A stretch of 64,000 nucleotides of DNA from Polynucleobacter sp. KF022 (GCF_027924105.1 NZ_AP026972.1:1116001-1180000); one strand, 5' to 3'. Counted from the first letter of the stretch, positions 1-10,962 are shown. Made by a program: numbers and translations. The notes: generated by a model from the letters alone, not told the origin.

Positions 1-256
1 ACTCTGGTGTCATCTTGCCCTGCTCTTCAATTGAGGCAACGATCGTTTTACGACGATCTTCTAATTCACGAAGGTAGCTCAGACGCTCTTCCAATAGGCG
101 TAACTGAGCATCATCTAGACCCCCAGTTGCTTCCTTGCGGTACCGGGCAATAAAAGGCACAGTTGCACCCTCATCCATCAAAGCGATAGCAGAAGCTACT
201 TGAGCAGGTTTAGCGGAAAGTTCTTGGGCAAGACGTTGTTCGATTGATGGCAGCAT
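1..256 (-). CDS. tex: Tex transcription accessory protein, N-terminal part (cut by window edge)
   Basis: Only the first 85 codons are present; the gene runs off the left edge. Translating the minus strand from the ATG at 256 gives a protein that starts MLPSIEQRLAQEL and continues through VPFIARYRKEATGGLD, the conserved N-terminal helical region of Tex. Tex is an RNA-binding factor of about 770 residues with a YqgF-like nuclease fold, helix-hairpin-helix motifs and an S1 domain, acting on transcription. Those later domains lie outside the window, so the call rests on the N-terminus alone. It lies downstream of typA on the same strand, separated by a terminator. Confidence 0.85.
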   Translation of the reverse strand, partial: MLPSIEQRLAQELSAKPAQVASAIALMDEGATVPFIARYRKEATGGLDDAQLRLLEERLSYLRELEDRRKTIVASIEEQGKMTPE

Positions 257-318
257 TTATTTTATTTTCTGACTCTGATGCGTTTCTATTTTTGGAATAT
301 TGGTATTGATTGAAGAAC

Positions 319-342
319 AAAAGCCACCCGGAGGTGACTTTT
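319..342 (-). terminator. Rho-independent terminator after typA
   Basis: A 10-bp stem with a short CUCC-type loop (one G:U pair on the minus strand) ends in four U residues, 20 bp past the typA stop. It separates typA from tex. Confidence 0.7.
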
Positions 343-362
343 GTTGTGCAGCTTGAGCTTGC

Positions 363-2180
<1,818 letters not shown>

Positions 2181-2231
2181 GTGAAGCTTCTAAAGTTAAA
2201 GATAAGTAAAAAGGTTATGAATAATGATTGT

Positions 2232-3143
2232 TTAATGTGCCTGGGAAATTAAGCGTTTCGGATGTAAAACTCCAGAGCGCCAATCAGCAGTACCAATAAA
2301 GTTATGGGGAGCAGCAGTTGCGCGATAGATGCGAACTAATGCCTCGATTGAAGGTAAATTGAGTGGAACACGTTGCCCCATCTCCAGACGCTTGGCTTGT
2401 TGCTCATCTACCGTGAGGTGTGGCAATGTTTGCAAGAGCGCGTCTACTGGCAATATATAGTCAGCAGTATTTTGTAGGCCGCTTTGAATTGATTCGATCG
2501 TAAAAGACTGTTCGAGAGTTAGGTGTCCTACTTCAGTACGGCGCAAGCCAACTAAATGAGCGCCACAACCCAGGGCGTTACCAATATCTTCAGCCAGCAC
2601 ACGAATATAGGTGCCCTTGCTGCAACTCACTTCTAGAGTAGCTTCTGGCCAGTTGATATTAGTCCAACGAATGGAATGAATAATGATGTCACGTGGTGCA
2701 CGTTCTAACTCAACACCAGCACGAGCATATTCGTAAAGAGGTTTGCCATCACGCTTCAAAGCCGAATACATTGGCGGCACTTGAGAAATGGCGCCAGTAA
2801 ATTTAGGTAGCAGCGCATCTAAGGCTGCCTTCATTTCCGCATCACTTGCGAATGCTGGTAACGGCAATTCTTCAATAATTTGGCCTTCTGCATCACCAGT
2901 ATCAGTGCGTGAACCAAATTTCACCTGAGCGATATAAGTTTTATCTGCTTCGAGCAAATCTTGCGAATACTTAGTAGCCTCACCCAAGCAGATCGGTAAT
3001 AGGCCGGTAGCCATTGGATCTAAAGTACCAGTATGACCTGCTTTATCCGCGTTGAAAGCACGCTTGACCGCAGTCACTGCACCCTGTGAACTCATTCCAG
3101 CGGGTTTATCTAGCAGCACTACGCCGTCGATTCTGATAGCCAT
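2232..3143 (-). CDS. truB: tRNA pseudouridine(55) synthase TruB
   Basis: 303 residues. Converts U55 of the T-psi-C loop to pseudouridine in nearly all elongator tRNAs. The family's catalytic block GHTGTLDPMATG is at residues 36-47, with D42 the expected nucleophile. KGTYIRVLAEDIG further on matches the second conserved TruB motif, and the C-terminal part resembles a PUA-like RNA-binding domain. It sits 3 bp after rbfA, the normal order in the nusA-infB operon, and is almost certainly cotranscribed with it. Confidence 0.97.
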   Translation of the reverse strand: MAIRIDGVVLLDKPAGMSSQGAVTAVKRAFNADKAGHTGTLDPMATGLLPICLGEATKYSQDLLEADKTYIAQVKFGSRTDTGDAEGQIIEELPLPAFASDAEMKAALDALLPKFTGAISQVPPMYSALKRDGKPLYEYARAGVELERAPRDIIIHSIRWTNINWPEATLEVSCSKGTYIRVLAEDIGNALGCGAHLVGLRRTEVGHLTLEQSFTIESIQSGLQNTADYILPVDALLQTLPHLTVDEQQAKRLEMGQRVPLNLPSIEALVRIYRATAAPHNFIGTADWRSGVLHPKRLISQAH

Positions 3144-3146
3144 GAA

Positions 3147-3515
3147 TTACTTTGTCTCGTCTTTATGATCGCTCTCTACAGCTTGGTCGATCAGTCGAGA
3201 CATTTCTATGCCATGCTCTACTGAGCTGTCATAGTGAAAATGCAATGTAGGCACTGTGTGAATGTGCAAACGTTTAAACAATAAAGAATGTAAATAGCCT
3301 GCTTTTTCCTGGAGCGCTTTTAAGGCATGCTCAGGCTCTGCACCCAACACAGTGAAAAATACTTTGGCATGCGCCAAGTCAGGAGTGAGTTCAATACTTT
3401 GTAAAGTAATCAAACCCAAACTTGGACTGCGTAATTCACGGGGAATGAGCTCGGCCAGGTCTCGCTGAATTTGATCAGCAAGACGCTGGTTACGATGAGG
3501 ACTAGTCTTATGCAT
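3147..3515 (-). CDS. rbfA: 30S ribosome-binding factor RbfA
   Basis: 122 residues, normal for RbfA, a single KH-like domain protein that binds immature 30S subunits and promotes processing of the 5' end of 16S rRNA, mainly in the cold. The opening R-N-Q-R-L-A-D-Q-I-Q-R-D-L-A and the segment with DLAHAKVFFTVLG match the family. It lies 5 bp after infB and 3 bp before truB, so the three genes are packed as one transcript. The partial dependence of RbfA and IF2 on each other in ribosome assembly fits this arrangement. Confidence 0.96.
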   Translation of the reverse strand: MHKTSPHRNQRLADQIQRDLAELIPRELRSPSLGLITLQSIELTPDLAHAKVFFTVLGAEPEHALKALQEKAGYLHSLLFKRLHIHTVPTLHFHYDSSVEHGIEMSRLIDQAVESDHKDETK

Positions 3516-3520
3516 ATTGC

Positions 3521-6283
3521 TTAGAGTGAACGAGCAACTTCAGTAACTTCGAACACCTCAAGCTGATCGCCTTCTTTAATGTCGTTGTAGCCTTTTAATG
3601 ACAGGCCACACTCAACACCGGCACGAACTTCTTTAGCATCATCTTTGAAGCGCTTGAGTGAGTCCAGCTCACCAGTCCAAACAACCACGTTGTCACGCAA
3701 GAGACGAACGCTTGAAGTACGTTTAACGATACCGTCAACAACCAAGCAACCCGCAATTGCGCCAACTTTAGATACCAAGAAGACTTGACGAATCTCAACG
3801 AGACCAGTGATTTCTTCTTTCTTATCTGGAGTCAACATACCGCTCAGAGCTAACTTCACTTCGTCAACTGCGTCATAAATGATGTTGTGATAACGAATAT
3901 CTACACCATTGTTTTCAGCCAACTTACGTGCTGCCGCATCTGCGCGTGAGTTAAAGCCAATAACAACCGCCTTCGAAGCAACCGCTAAGTTCACGTCAGT
4001 TTCAGTAATACCACCCACAGCAGCGTGAACGATTTGCACCTTCACCTCTGGTGTAGAGAGCTTCATTAATGACTGAGCCAAAGCTTCTTGTGAGCCTTGC
4101 ACGTCTGCCTTGATGATGAGTGGCAACAACTTAGCTTCAATTGCGCCTTCTTCCATGTTTTCCATCATGGTTTCAAGCTTGAATGCCTGCTGTTTAGCCA
4201 ACTTCACATCGCGGAACTTGCCTTGACGGAACAATGCAATCTCACGAGCCTTACGCTCGTCTGGAACTACTTGCACTGATTCACCTGCCGCAGGAACTTC
4301 TGCCAAACCTTGAATCTCAACAGGAATAGACGGTCCAGCTTCATTACATGGCTTGCCGTTCTCATCCATCATGGCGCGAACGCGACCAAATGTAGAGCCA
4401 GCCAACAGCATATCGCCACGCTTGAGCGTACCGGATTGAACGAGCACAGTTGCAACTGGGCCCTTACCTTTATCCAAGCGCGCCTCAATGACCAAACCTT
4501 GAGCTGGTGCATCTTTAGGCGCTTTGAGCTCCAGAATTTCTGCTTGCAAGAGAACGTTCTCTAATAAAGCATCAATACCTTCACCTGTTTTAGCGGACAC
4601 TGGAATAAATGGCACATCGCCACCATATTCCTCAGGAACAACCTGCTCTGCAACCAATTCTGTTTTAACGCGCTCAGAATTCGCCTCAGGTTTATCGATC
4701 TTGTTAATTGCAACTACCAAAGGTACGCCACCCGCAACTGCATGGTGAATCGCCTCTTTGGTTTGCGGCATTACACCGTCATCAGCCGCCACCACCAAGA
4801 TCACGATATCGGTTGCTTTAGCACCGCGAGCACGCATTGCCGTAAAGGCTTCGTGCCCCGGGGTATCCAAGAACGTAATCATGCCGCGTGGAGTTTCAAC
4901 GTGGTAAGCACCAATGTGCTGGGTAATACCACCAGCTTCACCAGTAGCCACTTTTGCTGCACGAATCTTATCGAGCAAAGAAGTTTTGCCGTGGTCAACG
5001 TGACCCATCACAGTGACAACTGGTGGACGTGGCAACAACTCTGCATCATGACCATCGGTGCCGAGATCTAAATCAGGATCATCCAATTTAGCTGCATGGG
5101 CTTTATGACCCATTTCTTCAACAATGATCATTGCAGTATCTTGATCAAGCACTTGGTTGATGGTGACCATTTGACCCATACCCATCAATAGCTTAATCAC
5201 TTCTGCACTCTTCACTGCCATTGCATGAGCTAACTCAGCAACAGTAATCGTTTCTGGCACATGAACATCGCGTACTACTGGCTCAGTAGGCACTTGGAAG
5301 TTTGTGTCGACGTTTGCTTCAGCGATTTGACGCTGCTTCTTACGACCGCCACCTGAACGCCAACCACCAACACCACCAGAGGTATCTCCGCGAGTCTTTA
5401 AGCCACCAGGTTTCTTGGCACCTTCTTCTTGCCAAGTAGATGATGTTTCAGAAGACTTAATGGTTTTGCCGCCAACTTTGGCAACCGCCTTCTTCTTATC
5501 ATCAGCACCTTCAGCTTTTGCAGGCTTATGCAAAGTACCTTTTTTCGCTTCTTCAGCAGCGATTTCACTCGGCGCCTTTAGAACACGAGCTGGAGCACTC
5601 ATCATGTCGCGAATTGCTAAAGCTTCTGCCTCGGCAGCTGCACGACGTACACGAATATCTGCCAGTTCTTTTTCTTTGCTTGCCGCTAAATCTTTAGCTG
5701 CTTTATCTGCTTTTGCTTTTTTCTCTGCAGCTGCGGCAGCTGCTGCAGGGGCTTCATCTATCGGAGCGGCTTCTTCTTTTGCTACAGGAGCAGCCACTTC
5801 TTTTTGACGCGCCTCTTCAGCTGCCTTCATTTCTGCTTCTTGACGAGCTAGTAACTCAGCTTGACGAGTTGCCTCGGCTGCACGTTTTTCTAATTCTTCC
5901 TCAGAAATAACGGGTTTAGCTGGCGCAGCTTTAGCTGCTGCTTTCGCTGGAGCCGCTTCTGCTGCCGGCTCAGGAGCTTTATCACCCGCTTTAACGAGCA
6001 CACGCTTTTTACGAACCTCCACCTGCACAGTACGCGTACGTCCAGCAGAGTCTGCCTGACGAATTTCAGAGCTCTCGCGCTTGATTAAAGTAATCTTTTT
6101 GCGCGCCCCTGTATCTGCACTGCCATGCGCTTTTTGCAAATGCTCGAGCAGGACTGTTTTGTCCTTTTCGGTAATGCTGTCGTCCTCAGAACCTTTTTCG
6201 ATACCGGCCGCCTTCAACTGCTCCAAGAGGTCTGGCGCGGTACGTTTTAATTCTTTAGCAAGTACTTTTACTGTTGTTGCCAT
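3521..6283 (-). CDS. infB: Translation initiation factor IF-2
   Basis: 920 residues. Delivers initiator fMet-tRNA to the 30S subunit and hydrolyses GTP on 50S joining. Residues 1-50 form the small N-terminal IF2 domain. Residues 100-330 are a long Ala/Lys/Glu-rich, probably extended linker ending in a Gly/Arg-rich patch. A second IF2_N domain (about 335-400) precedes the G domain: GHVDHGKT 427-434, DTPGH 473-477, NKID 527-530. Domains II, III and the fMet-tRNA-binding C-terminus are complete. The start MATTVKVLAKELK is typical. It lies 13 bp after nusA. Its Ala-rich linker produces several long open frames on the opposite strand, which I regard as spurious. Confidence 0.98.
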   Translation of the reverse strand: MATTVKVLAKELKRTAPDLLEQLKAAGIEKGSEDDSITEKDKTVLLEHLQKAHGSADTGARKKITLIKRESSEIRQADSAGRTRTVQVEVRKKRVLVKAGDKAPEPAAEAAPAKAAAKAAPAKPVISEEELEKRAAEATRQAELLARQEAEMKAAEEARQKEVAAPVAKEEAAPIDEAPAAAAAAAEKKAKADKAAKDLAASKEKELADIRVRRAAAEAEALAIRDMMSAPARVLKAPSEIAAEEAKKGTLHKPAKAEGADDKKKAVAKVGGKTIKSSETSSTWQEEGAKKPGGLKTRGDTSGGVGGWRSGGGRKKQRQIAEANVDTNFQVPTEPVVRDVHVPETITVAELAHAMAVKSAEVIKLLMGMGQMVTINQVLDQDTAMIIVEEMGHKAHAAKLDDPDLDLGTDGHDAELLPRPPVVTVMGHVDHGKTSLLDKIRAAKVATGEAGGITQHIGAYHVETPRGMITFLDTPGHEAFTAMRARGAKATDIVILVVAADDGVMPQTKEAIHHAVAGGVPLVVAINKIDKPEANSERVKTELVAEQVVPEEYGGDVPFIPVSAKTGEGIDALLENVLLQAEILELKAPKDAPAQGLVIEARLDKGKGPVATVLVQSGTLKRGDMLLAGSTFGRVRAMMDENGKPCNEAGPSIPVEIQGLAEVPAAGESVQVVPDERKAREIALFRQGKFRDVKLAKQQAFKLETMMENMEEGAIEAKLLPLIIKADVQGSQEALAQSLMKLSTPEVKVQIVHAAVGGITETDVNLAVASKAVVIGFNSRADAAARKLAENNGVDIRYHNIIYDAVDEVKLALSGMLTPDKKEEITGLVEIRQVFLVSKVGAIAGCLVVDGIVKRTSSVRLLRDNVVVWTGELDSLKRFKDDAKEVRAGVECGLSLKGYNDIKEGDQLEVFEVTEVARSL

Positions 6284-6296
6284 GCACTACTTCCTC

Positions 6297-7778
6297 TCAT
6301 GAAGTAAACCAATGTTCGCGCGCTTTCATGATGAGCGTTTTCGCAGTTTCTTCGTCAATTTGTGTCGCCTCAACCAGCTCATCAACAGCCAGTTCAGCGA
6401 GGTCGTCACGGGTATGTACTTGATTGTCAGCAAGCTTCGCAATCAACTCTGTGGTCATTCCCTCTAGGGAACGTAAGTCTTGTGAAACCTCGCCAATACG
6501 CTCTTCTTTTGCTAACTCCATTGTCAACAAAGAATCACGAGCACGAGTACGTAACTCATTCACAGTGTCTTCATCGAATGAATCGATTTCTAACATTTCA
6601 GACAATGGCACATAAGCCACTTCTTCCAATGTGTTGAAACCTTCTTCAATCAAGATGTCAGCTACTTCTTGGTCTACATCCAACTTGTCCATAAACAATT
6701 GACGTACAGAAGAGGCTTCTTTTTCAGTTTTCTCAGCAGACTCTTCAGGAGTCATGATGTTGATCTGCCAACCAGTCAAATCGCTCGCCAAACGAACGTT
6801 TTGTCCGCTGCGGCCAATCGCGATTGCCAAGTTCTCTTCATCAACCACTACGTCCATGGCGTGACGCTCTTCGTCAACCACGATAGAAGAAACTTGGGCT
6901 GGAGCCAAAGCACCAATCACGAACTGCGCTGGGTCTTCAGACCACAACACGATATCTACCGCTTCGCCAGCTACTTCGTTACGCACCGCAGTAACGCGTG
7001 TGCCACGAACACCAACACAAGTACCGATTGGGTCGATACGCTTGTCATAAGTAATGACGGCAATCTTTGCGCGGATACCAGGATCACGGGCAGCGCCTTT
7101 GATCTCTAACAAGCCCTGCTCCATCTCTGGAACTTCGTTCTCAAACAACTTGATCAAGAAATCTGGACAAGTACGTGAGAGTTCAATTTGTGGGCCACGA
7201 GCTTCACGATCCACTTTAAGGATATAAGCACGTACACGGTCACCAGAACGTAAGTTCTCTTTTGGAATCATTTGATCGCGACGGAGCAATGCTTCTACAC
7301 GACCAGATTCAATAATGAGGCCATTCTTGTCAGCACGCTTGACAGTACCGGTCATGACTTTTTCGCCACGCTCAAGGTAGTCGTTCAAAATCTGCTCGCG
7401 CTCAGCATCACGAATGCGTTGCAAGATCACTTGCTTAGCAGCTTGCGCGCCGATACGGCCGAAAGCTAAGGATTCGATTTGCTCTTCGATATAGTCGCCA
7501 ACTTCCATGTCAGCAAGTTGCTCTTGAGCTTCAAATTGCAGAATCTCTTTATCAGGCTCTTGTAAACCAGCTTCGTTCGGAACAACCAACCAACGACGGA
7601 AGGTTTCGTATTCACCAGTTTCGCGATCAATTGAAACGCGGATATCCACGTCTTCTGTGGCATAACGCTTCTTGGTTGCAGAGGCCAAAGCCATCTCCAA
7701 CGCCTCGAATACGATAGCTTGATCAACGTTCTTTTCACGCGCTAGCGCGTCTGCCAACATGAGAACTTCTCGGCTCAT
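6297..7778 (-). CDS. nusA: Transcription termination/antitermination factor NusA
   Basis: 493 residues. NusA binds RNA polymerase and nascent RNA and controls pausing, intrinsic termination and antitermination. The N-terminal RNAP-binding domain is followed by an S1 domain (about 135-200), two KH domains (VGVRGTRVTAVR and IAIGRSGQNVRLAS) and two C-terminal acidic helical repeats ending in TLIMKAREHWF. The start codon overlaps the end of rimP by 4 bp, so translation is probably coupled. In E. coli this operon is autoregulated by NusA, which makes the hairpins in the rimP leader relevant. Confidence 0.98.
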   Translation of the reverse strand: MSREVLMLADALAREKNVDQAIVFEALEMALASATKKRYATEDVDIRVSIDRETGEYETFRRWLVVPNEAGLQEPDKEILQFEAQEQLADMEVGDYIEEQIESLAFGRIGAQAAKQVILQRIRDAEREQILNDYLERGEKVMTGTVKRADKNGLIIESGRVEALLRRDQMIPKENLRSGDRVRAYILKVDREARGPQIELSRTCPDFLIKLFENEVPEMEQGLLEIKGAARDPGIRAKIAVITYDKRIDPIGTCVGVRGTRVTAVRNEVAGEAVDIVLWSEDPAQFVIGALAPAQVSSIVVDEERHAMDVVVDEENLAIAIGRSGQNVRLASDLTGWQINIMTPEESAEKTEKEASSVRQLFMDKLDVDQEVADILIEEGFNTLEEVAYVPLSEMLEIDSFDEDTVNELRTRARDSLLTMELAKEERIGEVSQDLRSLEGMTTELIAKLADNQVHTRDDLAELAVDELVEATQIDEETAKTLIMKAREHWFTS

Positions 7779-8266
7779 GACTTTCTTCCTTTGAAATCAA
7801 TAACAGGGACCAACCGAGTCTTATCGACCTCGGCTAAAGAGAACTCCAATTGAGAAGGCTGACCATCAGCTCCCTCAAATACCAAACCAAACTTTGCATC
7901 CGGCGAATTCAATTCACCACTCAGCAAACCTTGCAACTCACCACGAAAATTCTTGCGATTGCCAACAGCAACACGCAACTTCAAATCCACTTGCATTCCA
8001 GCGAAGCGCTCATAATCAGCAGCACTTTTCACTGGACGATCCAATCCTGGAGACGAAATCTCCAAACGCTCATACGGAATGTTTTCAACTGGCAAGGTGT
8101 AGCTCAACTGATGACTTACCTTTTCGCAATCTAATACCGTAATCAAGCGCTCGTAATCTGGGTTTTCAATCGTGACGCGTAGCAAACCTCCGGCTTCACG
8201 CTCAATCTCAACTAGCGTGTAACCTAAGTTTTCCAGCTCTGCAGAAATAACCTGCTGATCCTTCAC
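7775..8266 (-). CDS. rimP: Ribosome maturation factor RimP
   Basis: 163 residues, usual for RimP, a 30S assembly factor with an N-terminal alpha/beta domain and a C-terminal Sm-like barrel. The conserved segments LEISSPGLDRP and the downstream FRGELQG are present. The start is GTG at 8266, preceded by a purine-rich AAGGGG four bases upstream; no in-frame ATG is better. First gene of rimP-nusA-infB-rbfA-truB, with the stop overlapping the nusA start. Its leader carries a strong -10 element and three stem-loops, annotated separately. Confidence 0.96.
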   Translation of the reverse strand: MKDQQVISAELENLGYTLVEIEREAGGLLRVTIENPDYERLITVLDCEKVSHQLSYTLPVENIPYERLEISSPGLDRPVKSAADYERFAGMQVDLKLRVAVGNRKNFRGELQGLLSGELNSPDAKFGLVFEGADGQPSQLEFSLAEVDKTRLVPVIDFKGRKS

Positions 8267-8290
8267 GACACCCCTTCATACCAAAATGGC

Positions 8291-8316
8291 AAAAAAAAAT
8301 GGGCTTCAAAGCCCAT
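8291..8316 (-). terminator. Intrinsic terminator-like hairpin just upstream of rimP
   Basis: A perfect 8-bp stem (ATGGGCTT paired with AAGCCCAT, 2-nt loop written on the plus strand) at 8299-8316 is followed on the minus strand by nine U residues. It ends 24 bp before the rimP start and downstream of the apparent rimP promoter, so transcripts entering the operon must read through it. This is the layout of an attenuator. Confidence 0.6.
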
Positions 8317-8337
8317 ATTCTCGAAATTCAGAACAGG

Positions 8338-8367
8338 CCGACTTACGTTGATCGCAACATCAGTCGG
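8338..8367 (-). other. Stem-loop in the rimP leader
   Basis: Outer stem CCGACT/AGTCGG (8338-8343 with 8362-8367) and inner stem GTTG/CAAC (8347-8350 with 8355-8358), separated by symmetric 3-nt internal loops. It sits between the two terminator-like hairpins of the leader. I recognise no known RNA family in it by sequence alone; it could be a switching element of an attenuator or a binding site for NusA or another protein. Confidence 0.45.
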
Positions 8368-8375
8368 TAATAACT

Positions 8376-8397
8376 AAAAACAGCAGAATCCTGCTGT
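8376..8397 (-). terminator. Terminator hairpin after rluB, overlapping the rimP transcript start
   Basis: A perfect 7-bp stem (ACAGCAG with CTGCTGT, 4-nt loop) followed by five U residues on the minus strand, about 43 bp past the rluB stop. It lies 10 bp downstream of the TATAAT box of the rimP promoter, so it would also form the extreme 5' end of the rimP transcript. Confidence 0.6.
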
Positions 8398-8406
8398 AAG
8401 ACCATA

Positions 8407-8438
8407 ATTATAGCCTATTTGGCAGAAAACCGATACAA
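8407..8438 (-). promoter_or_regulatory. Probable rimP-nusA-infB promoter
   Basis: A consensus TATAAT is at 8407-8412 on the minus strand. The best -35-like hexamer, TTGTAT at 8433-8438, is 20 bp away, so the -35 is weak or not used in the standard way. The element overlaps the intergenic region right after the rluB stop and would start transcription near 8400. Confidence 0.5.
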
Positions 8439-8439
8439 A

Positions 8440-10230
8440 TCAGAAGCTTTCGCCCGGATTTCGCGGTTTTCTTGGTCCCTTATTGAAGGGTTTGCGCCCT
8501 TTTGGTGCGCTACGTTTAGATCCATTTCCAGGGGTTTGTGGGTTACCAGTCACAAAAGCGGACTGGCCATGGTGAACTTTGCCACCTTTACTGCGGTTTT
8601 GGCCTTGACCGCCGCCTTGCCCACCCTGAGCATTGCGACCGCCTTGACCACCTTGGCCAGGTCTACCACCTTGGGTGCGTCCACGGAAAGGCCCGCGCCC
8701 TTCTCCAGAACCGCCGCCGCCAGGTTTGCCGCCTCTGCCCTGATGCGTTAAGCCGTTATGGCCGCTAGCAAGGGTTAAGGCATCACGTGAACCCCAGTAA
8801 GAAACGGAGGTTTGCATTGGGTCTGGCTGGAAATCCTCCCCCAGAGGGCGACGATCACGGTTATTTGGATTGGGGTTGCGGCCCTTGTCTTGTGGCTGCG
8901 GCATTTTTAAGCCTGCAGACTTCATCAAGTTGTAGATGCCACCGGCCTCAATCTCCTCCCATTTGCCACGACGTAAGCGTGGGGGCAATAAGAAAATGCC
9001 GTAACGAGTTCGGATTAGGCGAGATACCGTATGTCCCACCGCTTCAAACATGCGACGTACTTCGCGATTACGGCCTTCACTTAATGCAACGTGGTACCAA
9101 CGGTTTGCGCCTTCACCGCCGCCCATTGCTAGGCGTAAGAATTTTGCTTGGCCATCATCAAGCGTAATACCGCTCTTTAATAGCGCTGTGTTTTCTTGAC
9201 TCAAATCACCCAAAATACGAACAGCGTATTCACGCTCAACACCATATCGCGGATGCATCAAACGATTCGCTAATTCACCAGAAGTAGTAAACAACAACAG
9301 TCCTTCAGTATTGAAGTCCAAGCGACCTACCGCAATCCAACGTCCTTGACGTGGCTTTGGTAATCGGTCAAACACAGTCGGACGACCTTCAGGATCAGAT
9401 TGACTAACGATCTCGCCTGCAGGCTTGTGATACATGATCACGCGTGGCGGCTTAGTCTGAATCTTGCGATGAACTGGCTTGCCATTAATGCGTACTTGAT
9501 CGGTTGGTCCAATACGCTGACCGATATGTGCAGGCAATCCGTTTACAGAAACGCGCCCTTGAATAATCAAGTCTTCCATATCGCGACGTGAACCCATGCC
9601 AACGTCAGCTAAAACCTTATGCAACTTAACGGTATCTTCATCATCAGCGTCGTCATCTAAACCATCGAGGTCTGACCATACTTCATCACGCAAACTGAGT
9701 GGTAAATCATCGACGTTCGCAAATTGCAAACTGCTGACTTCATCCTCTGTTGGCACATCTGAGTCTTCGTCTTCACGCGAACGTTGTGCGCGTTGTGCGC
9801 GGCGCTCAGCACCAGTTTGATGAGAGATCTCACTCTCATTTACACCATCAGGATTTTTAACCTCTTGAACTTCAGGAGCATCCAAGGCTGCATCAAACTC
9901 ACCAGATACCACTGAAGCAAATAATGCTTCGCTTTCAGCGGGGTTCGGTGCTAACTTTGATAATTGGTTATTGCCTTGATTATTGCCGCCCTCACGTGGG
10001 CCATTTGCTTCGCCACCTTCGCGACGTGGCCGGTCTTTATTGAATGGGCGCTTCTTATTAAACGGGTGCTTGCCTGAACTCTGGCGGCGTGGGCGACGCT
10101 CTCCACGTTCACCGCGCTCCCCACCCTCAGTCTTCTGACCATCAGGGTTAGATGGTGCAGCATCTGAATTTGAAGGGTTTGCCGATGGATTTACTACCGG
10201 GGATGAATCGTTTTCGTTGGAGCTTGTCAT
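8440..10230 (-). CDS. rluB: 23S rRNA pseudouridine synthase RluB with long disordered extensions
   Basis: 596 residues, about twice the E. coli protein. RluB makes pseudouridine at position 2605 (E. coli numbering) in the 23S peptidyl-transferase region. The core is an S4 RNA-binding domain (about 205-250, with RDMEDLIIQGRVSVNG) followed by the RsuA/RluB-type synthase with the catalytic motif VGRLDFNTEGLLLFT. About 200 residues before the core are Ser/Asn/Arg-rich then acidic, and about 140 after it are Gly/Gln/Arg-rich; both look disordered. Such tails are common in betaproteobacterial RluB and probably add RNA affinity. It follows scpB by 6 bp on the same strand. Confidence 0.93.
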   Translation of the reverse strand: MTSSNENDSSPVVNPSANPSNSDAAPSNPDGQKTEGGERGERGERRPRRQSSGKHPFNKKRPFNKDRPRREGGEANGPREGGNNQGNNQLSKLAPNPAESEALFASVVSGEFDAALDAPEVQEVKNPDGVNESEISHQTGAERRAQRAQRSREDEDSDVPTEDEVSSLQFANVDDLPLSLRDEVWSDLDGLDDDADDEDTVKLHKVLADVGMGSRRDMEDLIIQGRVSVNGLPAHIGQRIGPTDQVRINGKPVHRKIQTKPPRVIMYHKPAGEIVSQSDPEGRPTVFDRLPKPRQGRWIAVGRLDFNTEGLLLFTTSGELANRLMHPRYGVEREYAVRILGDLSQENTALLKSGITLDDGQAKFLRLAMGGGEGANRWYHVALSEGRNREVRRMFEAVGHTVSRLIRTRYGIFLLPPRLRRGKWEEIEAGGIYNLMKSAGLKMPQPQDKGRNPNPNNRDRRPLGEDFQPDPMQTSVSYWGSRDALTLASGHNGLTHQGRGGKPGGGGSGEGRGPFRGRTQGGRPGQGGQGGRNAQGGQGGGQGQNRSKGGKVHHGQSAFVTGNPQTPGNGSKRSAPKGRKPFNKGPRKPRNPGESF

Positions 10231-10236
10231 TAATCG

Positions 10237-10962
10237 TTATTTTGTTTCGTCTGATTTGTCTTCAGACTCAGGGATATCTTCTTCAGTAATTTCTTCGGTC
10301 ACTTCGATGACTGTTTCTTCTACAGTGATTTCTGTGATCTCTTCTGTCTCGTTCACTTCTTGTGCATCCGTATCAATGATGACCGTTTCTACGGTTGCAG
10401 ATGGATCAAATTCCATAACTGCTTGACCTAATTGTTCTGCAGCAGCCATTGGCGCTGCATCTTCCAAAATCGGCAAGCTTTGCAGATTCGTCAAACTCAG
10501 GTCATCCAAGAATTGCTTGGTAGTTGCGTACAAACCAGGACGTCCAATTGTTTCTTTATGTCCAATCACCTCTACCCAACCACGATCTTCTAACTGCTTC
10601 ATCACGTTACTACTCACTGCCACACCGCGAATCTCTTCTATCTCACCACGAGTAACCGGCTGACGGTAAGCGATGATCGCCAATGTCTCCATCACTGCGC
10701 GCGAATACTTTGGCGGCTTCTCTGGAGTCAGGCGGTCAAGATACTCACGCATCGAAAGACGGCTCTGAAAACGCCATCCAGTTGCAATGTGCACCAATTC
10801 CATACCCTTGTCGTCCCAGGCTCGTTGCAGCTCGACCAATGCTTCATCGATATCTGCCGTAGTGATGTCTTCTACAAACAAGCGAGACAAATCAGCAACG
10901 GTGAGTGGCTCCTGCGCACATAGGAGGGCTGTTTCAATTACGCGCTTATTGTGATCGTCCAT
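10237..10962 (-). CDS. scpB: Segregation and condensation protein ScpB
   Basis: Dimeric winged-helix subunit of the SMC-ScpA-ScpB condensin, needed for chromosome compaction and segregation. The two winged-helix domains cover about residues 5-165; TLAIIAYRQPVTRGEIEEIRGV is diagnostic (cited here as adjoining segments TLAIIAYRQPVTRGE and IEEIRGV). The last 80 residues are an acidic Glu/Thr/Val-rich tail. I prefer the ATG at 10962 (MDDHNKRVIETALL), since family members begin a few residues before this segment; the in-frame ATG at 10986 adds eight residues. The pair scpB-rluB is a common neighbourhood in proteobacteria. scpA is not in the window. Confidence 0.93.
   Translation of the reverse strand: MDDHNKRVIETALLCAQEPLTVADLSRLFVEDITTADIDEALVELQRAWDDKGMELVHIATGWRFQSRLSMREYLDRLTPEKPPKYSRAVMETLAIIAYRQPVTRGEIEEIRGVAVSSNVMKQLEDRGWVEVIGHKETIGRPGLYATTKQFLDDLSLTNLQSLPILEDAAPMAAAEQLGQAVMEFDPSATVETVIIDTDAQEVNETEEITEITVEETVIEVTEEITEEDIPESEDKSDETK

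Noticed and set aside
5415..5807. Long plus-strand open frame of 130 codons, Ala/Ser-rich
   Set aside because: It is the reverse complement of the Ala/Lys/Glu-rich linker of infB; low-complexity coding DNA often leaves the opposite strand open. No start site or family support.
8338..8367. A tRNA arm, since E. coli has metY upstream of rimP
   Set aside because: The two-part stem is only 30 bases, and no acceptor stem, T loop or CCA end can be built around it. The region has no tRNA.
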